Part shown: positions 60,784 through 64,000 of the stretch, one piece after another
Position numbering within the stretch: position 1 is the stretch's first letter
Layout: each line of letters starts with the position of its first letter
Source: Flavobacteriaceae bacterium
Lineage (GTDB): Bacteria; Bacteroidota; Bacteroidia; Flavobacteriales; Flavobacteriaceae
Direction: 5' to 3'
Assembly: GCA_021647405.1 (NCBI GenBank)
Contig: JAKIUU010000002.1
Location: 1-64,000, forward strand
DNA: 64,000 nucleotides
Program-made: the position numbers and the translations under genes
Notes under the pieces: generated by a model
The model's input: only the letters and a program-made list of their open reading frames with translations
Told to the model about the DNA's origin: nothing
The model's database searches: none

Positions 60784-61198
60784 TTAAAATCTTTTCTTTT
60801 TTGGGGATTGGCGATTATCAAAGAAATCTAAAATAATAATTTGGTGGCTATCGATGTGATAAAAGATACTTATTTGCTTAATGATCGAAAACCCTCGTAT
60901 TGCTTTTTGTTTATTTTCAATTGTCCCAATTTCAGGAAAATTAGAAAGAGTATCTATGAAATCATATACTTTTTTAACAAATGCTTCTGTAACCTGCTCA
61001 TTCCCTGTCAGCCGACAGGCAGGCATTCGACTAAAAAAAGGTATTAACTCCTATCCCGCCTTGCGGGATTAGTTCAACTTACTATTTATAATAATCCCCT
61101 TATTGCGGATTTTAAAAATAGAGTTTCACTAATAAATACGCAATTATTTTATCAAATTTTTTGTCTGCACGCTTTGACCAGCGCACTTCTAAAGCCAT
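60784..61198 (-). pseudogene. ParE/RelE-type toxin, broken by a short palindromic insertion
   Basis: Two separated pieces of one toxin are visible. The N-terminal part begins at the ATG at 61198 (MALEVRWSKRADKKFDKIIAYL) and stops at 61112. The C-terminal part (NEQVTEAFVKKVYDFIDTL ... ILDFFDNRQSP) ends at 60784. Between them lies about 100-120 bases of foreign sequence in which both frames are interrupted. The start overlaps the antitoxin by ten bases, as in intact parDE operons. The only full open frame (60784-61026) would start in the inserted DNA and lacks the first third of the fold, so it is probably inactive. Confidence 0.85.
61005..61115 (+). repeat. Hairpin-bearing insertion inside the toxin gene
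   Basis: Two palindromes, CCTGTC-AGCC-GACAGG near 61005 and TCCCGC-CTT-GCGGGA near 61053, mark the inserted stretch. Exact borders are uncertain. The GGCAGGC ending resembles the repeat families in 27-31 kb. Confidence 0.6.
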
Positions 61199-61431
61199 TT
61201 TTCATATTTCTTTTTCATTTCATTATGACTCACCAAATTTTCGATATTTTTGCTTTCCTCCAACGAAAGTAAAAGTTCTTCTTGCTCTTGATTGGTTAGT
61301 TTATTCCACAACTGTCCTTCTTTAGTAGAAGATCTTTTTTTTATTAAATTGTAAAAGTTAATTAGAAGTTTCTCATTTTCAATGCTGTCGATGAGAAGGT
61401 GAAAGTTTTGTTTAAGTTCTATTGTGTTCAT
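61189..61431 (-). CDS. Putative antitoxin of the broken toxin
   Basis: 80 residues from the ATG at 61431; an in-frame ATG further upstream (61479) gives an unlikely hydrophobic extension. It starts MNTIELKQNFHLLIDSIE and ends NEMKKKYEKWL, a pattern I recognise from small antitoxins paired with ParE/RelE toxins in Bacteroidota. The stop overlaps the start of the toxin gene. It appears intact while the toxin is not, which is the stable outcome expected after loss of toxin function. Confidence 0.78.
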   Translation of the reverse strand: MNTIELKQNFHLLIDSIENEKLLINFYNLIKKRSSTKEGQLWNKLTNQEQEELLLSLEESKNIENLVSHNEMKKKYEKWL

Positions 61432-61539
61432 GAAATAGCAATTGTGTTTATATATGTAATATAAGCCTTTAGAATACAAATATAGTGGATTTCAGAAGAA
61501 TGCTAATTTTACTTTTAGTTTATACCTCTTTACGACTTT

Positions 61540-61712
61540 AGCTCTACAAAGGTTAATCGTTGAATCGCTTAAACGGTTAATTGAATTTATATAGTAATAT
61601 TTAAGTTAAACAATTAAGCGGCTATACAAAGGTTAATCGGTTATTTGGTTAATCGGTTAAACGTGTTTATATAATAATGTTTCAGTTAAACGATTAAACA
61701 ACTAAACAGTTA
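61540..61712 (+). repeat. Iterated GGTTAATCGGTTAAAC repeat block 2
   Basis: Two copies of the unit seen at 60501-60783. The second copy runs into the end of the S23-like gene, supplying its last codons and stop (GGTTTAACTGTTTAA on the minus strand). Confidence 0.8.
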
Positions 61713-62103
61713 AACCTTTTTTTTTTAAGGTTTCTTTATTCTTAATTTGATATTTATAAAGTGCATTGAGTTTATTTAATATCGTATCCAATTGTATTCT
61801 AATTTCAGTATATCTTTCTTCGTTTATATACTTCATGTCTAAGGCTGTATTTAGATGATCAATCGTTTCCAGACCCGTTGAATAAGACATATTAGTAAAA
61901 TGTGCTTGGTCAAAATTAGAAGACCTTCCGGAACCTTCTGCTAAATTTGCTGCTATACTCGCCGCCGCTCTATTAATCTGACTGATTAAATCAAATCGTT
62001 CTTCTTTTGGAAATAACTGACTCATCAATTTTATGTCGATTTTAAATTTCCTTGCCAATTGATAAACTTCTAGTTTTTCGAAAGAATAGATGTGGTATTT
62101 CAT
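61702..62103 (-). CDS. Four-helix-bundle protein, S23/IVP family
   Basis: 133 residues. YSFEKLEVYQLARKF, FDLISQINRAAASIAANLAEGSGR and the late EERYTEIRIQLDTILNKLNAL are the family signature (TIGR02436). Family members occur in 23S rRNA intervening sequences and often alone in polysaccharide regions of Bacteroidota. The function is not established. The final residues GLTV come from the flanking repeat, which seems to have extended or replaced the original end. Confidence 0.92.
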   Translation of the reverse strand: MKYHIYSFEKLEVYQLARKFKIDIKLMSQLFPKEERFDLISQINRAAASIAANLAEGSGRSSNFDQAHFTNMSYSTGLETIDHLNTALDMKYINEERYTEIRIQLDTILNKLNALYKYQIKNKETLKKKGLTV

Positions 62104-62342
62104 TGTATAAACTAAATTATAGTTTTAAAAATTTTAAATAATTAAAAGCAGTTAGATAAAAAAGGTTATTTGGTTAACTGGTGAATCGGTTAAACGAAGT
62201 TCTTTTTCATGTTTTTAATTATCTGTTAAACGATTAAACAGTTAATCAGTTAAACAGTTGTACAAAGGTTAATCGGTTATTTGGATTTATATACTAACGT
62301 TTCAGTTAAACAATTAAACGGTTAAACAGTTAACCTATACAA
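62104..62342 (+). repeat. Iterated GGTTAATCGGTTAAAC repeat block 3
   Basis: No gene. About two copies of the unit between the S23-like gene and fcl, with GTACAAAGGTTAATCGGTTATTTGG near 62263. Confidence 0.75.
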
Positions 62343-63290
62343 CTACATTTTCACTTCCTTAATTGTATCCACGTGTTCTAAAAACCACTTATATGTTAAT
62401 TTTAACCCTGCTTCTAAACTTGTGTTTGCTTGCCATCCTTCTTTTTTTAATTTAGAGACGTTCAACCATTTTCGTGGTGTGCCATTAGGCTTAGAATCAT
62501 CCCATTTGATATCTCCTTTATGTCCTACTACTTTTTGAATTTTTGTAGCGAGTTCTTTTATTGTCAAGTCTTCTCCACAACCTACATTGTACAAATAGTC
62601 ACTTAATTTATTTTCGAATGCAAAACACACGGCTTCTGCCAAATCATCTACAAATAAAAACTCACGTAAAGGCGTTCCTGTTCCCCATAATTCAACAGAC
62701 TCTCTGTTTTCTTTTGCTTCATGAAATTTCCGTATCATAGCTGGTAAGACATGAGAAGTATTTAAGTCAAAATTGTCATGGATGCCATATAAATTAGTAG
62801 GCATTAAGCTTACATAATCTAATCCGTATTGATTTCTAATAGCTTCGCAGGCTTTTACGCCTGAAATTTTAGCAATAGCATACCATTCATTTGTGGATTC
62901 CAACTGACCAGTAAGCAAGGCTTCTTCTCTGATAGGTTGCTCGGCTAATTTTGGATAAATACAAGAACTGCCTAAAAAAATAAATTTTTTAATGCCCACT
63001 TTAAAAGCCCCATTAATTAAGTTATTTTGGATGAGCATGTTTTCCATTATAAATTGATAAGGATAGGTTTTGTTTGCCAATATACCGCCAACTCTTGCCG
63101 CGGCATCAATCACAACTTCAATTTTGCTCTCTTTTAAAAATTGATTTACCGCTGCTTGATTTCTTAAATCTAATACTGTACTTGGTTTTCCTATTAAATT
63201 TGTATAGCCATTTTGAACTAGTTGTCTCCAAATAGCACGACCAACCATGCCGTTATGACCTGCAATGTAAATTTTGATGTTTTTATTCAT
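62343..63290 (-). CDS. fcl: GDP-L-fucose synthase
   Basis: 315 residues, SDR family. IAGHNGMVGRAIWRQL, the LGSSCIYPKLAEQPI motif, YAIAKISG (YxxxK) and PTNLYGIHDNFD identify the bifunctional epimerase-reductase. It completes GDP-L-fucose from the Gmd product, matching the GT11 gene at 55007-55798. It overlaps the downstream end of the UDP-glucose dehydrogenase gene by eight bases. Confidence 0.96.
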   Translation of the reverse strand: MNKNIKIYIAGHNGMVGRAIWRQLVQNGYTNLIGKPSTVLDLRNQAAVNQFLKESKIEVVIDAAARVGGILANKTYPYQFIMENMLIQNNLINGAFKVGIKKFIFLGSSCIYPKLAEQPIREEALLTGQLESTNEWYAIAKISGVKACEAIRNQYGLDYVSLMPTNLYGIHDNFDLNTSHVLPAMIRKFHEAKENRESVELWGTGTPLREFLFVDDLAEAVCFAFENKLSDYLYNVGCGEDLTIKELATKIQKVVGHKGDIKWDDSKPNGTPRKWLNVSKLKKEGWQANTSLEAGLKLTYKWFLEHVDTIKEVKM

Positions 63291-64000
63291 CTTTCAACGA
63301 GCTATTCTTTCCTATCTGCCAATACTCAAATCCTTTTTCTTTTAACCCAAAACTGTGATACTGGTTGCGCCCATCAAAAATAATGGGGTTTTTTAATTGG
63401 TTTTTTATAAATGTAAAATCGGGCGAACGGAATGCTTTCCATTCGGTTAATAAAATTAAAGCGTCGGCTTGGGGCAGGCAGGCTTCTTTGGTGTCGCAGT
63501 ATTGGATGTTTTTAATATCTTTTAAATAAAAAGATTGGGCTTCTGTCATCGCTTTAGGATCATAGGCTTTAATCTGTGCGCCGCGTTTTGTGAGTGCTTT
63601 TACCACATCAATAGCTGGGGCTTCGCGCATATCGTCTGTTTCGGGCTTAAAAGCCAAGCCCCAGAGGGCAAAAGTTTTACCGCTTAAATCTTCGCCAAAG
63701 CGTTTGATAATTTTATGGGCTATAATCAATTTTTGGCGGTCATTTACATCTTCTACAGCTGTAATCAATTGGGCTTTGTAGCCTTTTTCGGTCGCCATTT
63801 TCTGCAAGGCTTTAACATCTTTTGGAAAACAGGATCCCCCATAACCAGAACCGGGATAAATAAAGCTGTACCCAATGCGCTTGTCAGATCCAATACCAAT
63901 GCGTACCTGATTGACATCGGCACCCGCACGCTCACAAATATTAGCCACCTCGTTCATAAACGATATTTTGGTAGCCAACATGGCATTGGCGGCGTATTTG
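63283..64000 (-). CDS. ugd: UDP-glucose 6-dehydrogenase, copy 2 (cut by right edge)
   Basis: The frame is open beyond the window; an internal methionine at 63981 is not the start because KYAANA precedes MLATKISF, as in the complete enzyme. The visible 239 residues include the active-site cysteine in GYGGSCFPKD, WGLAFKPETDDMREAPA and the C-terminal LTEWKAFRSPDF. It makes UDP-glucuronate. It differs clearly from the copy at 48715-50142. Confidence 0.93.
   Translation of the reverse strand, partial: KYAANAMLATKISFMNEVANICERAGADVNQVRIGIGSDKRIGYSFIYPGSGYGGSCFPKDVKALQKMATEKGYKAQLITAVEDVNDRQKLIIAHKIIKRFGEDLSGKTFALWGLAFKPETDDMREAPAIDVVKALTKRGAQIKAYDPKAMTEAQSFYLKDIKNIQYCDTKEACLPQADALILLTEWKAFRSPDFTFIKNQLKNPIIFDGRNQYHSFGLKEKGFEYWQIGKNSSLKDE

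Noticed and set aside
60501..62342. Regular repeats considered as a CRISPR array.
   Set aside because: No constant repeat length with unique spacers, no cas genes, and the units are degenerate.

Overview
The window is from a low-GC member of the Bacteroidota, most likely a flavobacterium. The evidence is several long secreted proteins with type IX secretion (T9SS) C-terminal sorting domains, a sensor kinase with a Reg_prop beta-propeller, TAnnTTTG-type -7 promoter boxes, four-helix-bundle S23-like genes, and a large Wzx/Wzy-style polysaccharide locus. No rRNA or tRNA genes and no CRISPR array were seen. Most genes lie on the minus strand.

Layout. 1-8.3 kb: two tandem paralogous giant cell-surface proteins. 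The first is cut by the left edge; the second is split by a one-base frameshift into a signal-peptide half and a T9SS half. 8.4-12.4 kb: a LytTR response regulator and its propeller-type histidine kinase. 12.5-17.8 kb (plus strand): fatty or hydroxy-acid catabolism genes (acyl-CoA dehydrogenase, APH-like kinase, quinone-oxidoreductase-like MDR protein, 3-hydroxyacyl-CoA dehydrogenase), interrupted by a REP-associated transposase with its hairpin repeats.

17.8-26.6 kb: a twice-repeated unit that I consider the most interesting part. Each unit is a T9SS protein, then a tiny peptide with a Tat-like leader and an 8-11 residue tail, then a family-5 nucleotidyltransferase. One unit also carries a kinase with a PqqD-like N-terminus and an HPr-kinase fold, plus a small phosphoglycosyl transferase. 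It resembles peptide-modification (RiPP-like or HPr-rel-A-like) systems, with the two peptides as candidate substrates.

26.6-34.4 kb: repeat-rich DNA with several families of palindromic and tandem repeats, carrying two toxin-antitoxin pairs and two AAA_14/DUF4143 ATPases. 34.4-64 kb: a surface polysaccharide locus. It holds a FlaA1/CapD dehydratase, DegT aminotransferase and PglC-like transferase (bacillosamine-type start sugar). A mini-cluster follows with two acyl carrier proteins, KAS III, SDR, adenylation enzyme, formyltransferase and acyltransferases, which should build an unusual acyl decoration. An IS4-type element comes next, then glycosyltransferases, UDP-glucuronate/UDP-xylose genes, a Wzy-like polymerase, a MurJ-like flippase, the complete ADP-heptose pathway (GmhA, GmhB, HldE, HldD) and the GDP-fucose genes gmd and fcl. 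gmd and fcl are separated by iterated repeats, a broken ParE-type toxin operon and an S23-like gene. By eye, the block from about 36.5 to 59.3 kb is clearly more AT-rich than the genes on both sides, suggesting it was exchanged as a cassette.
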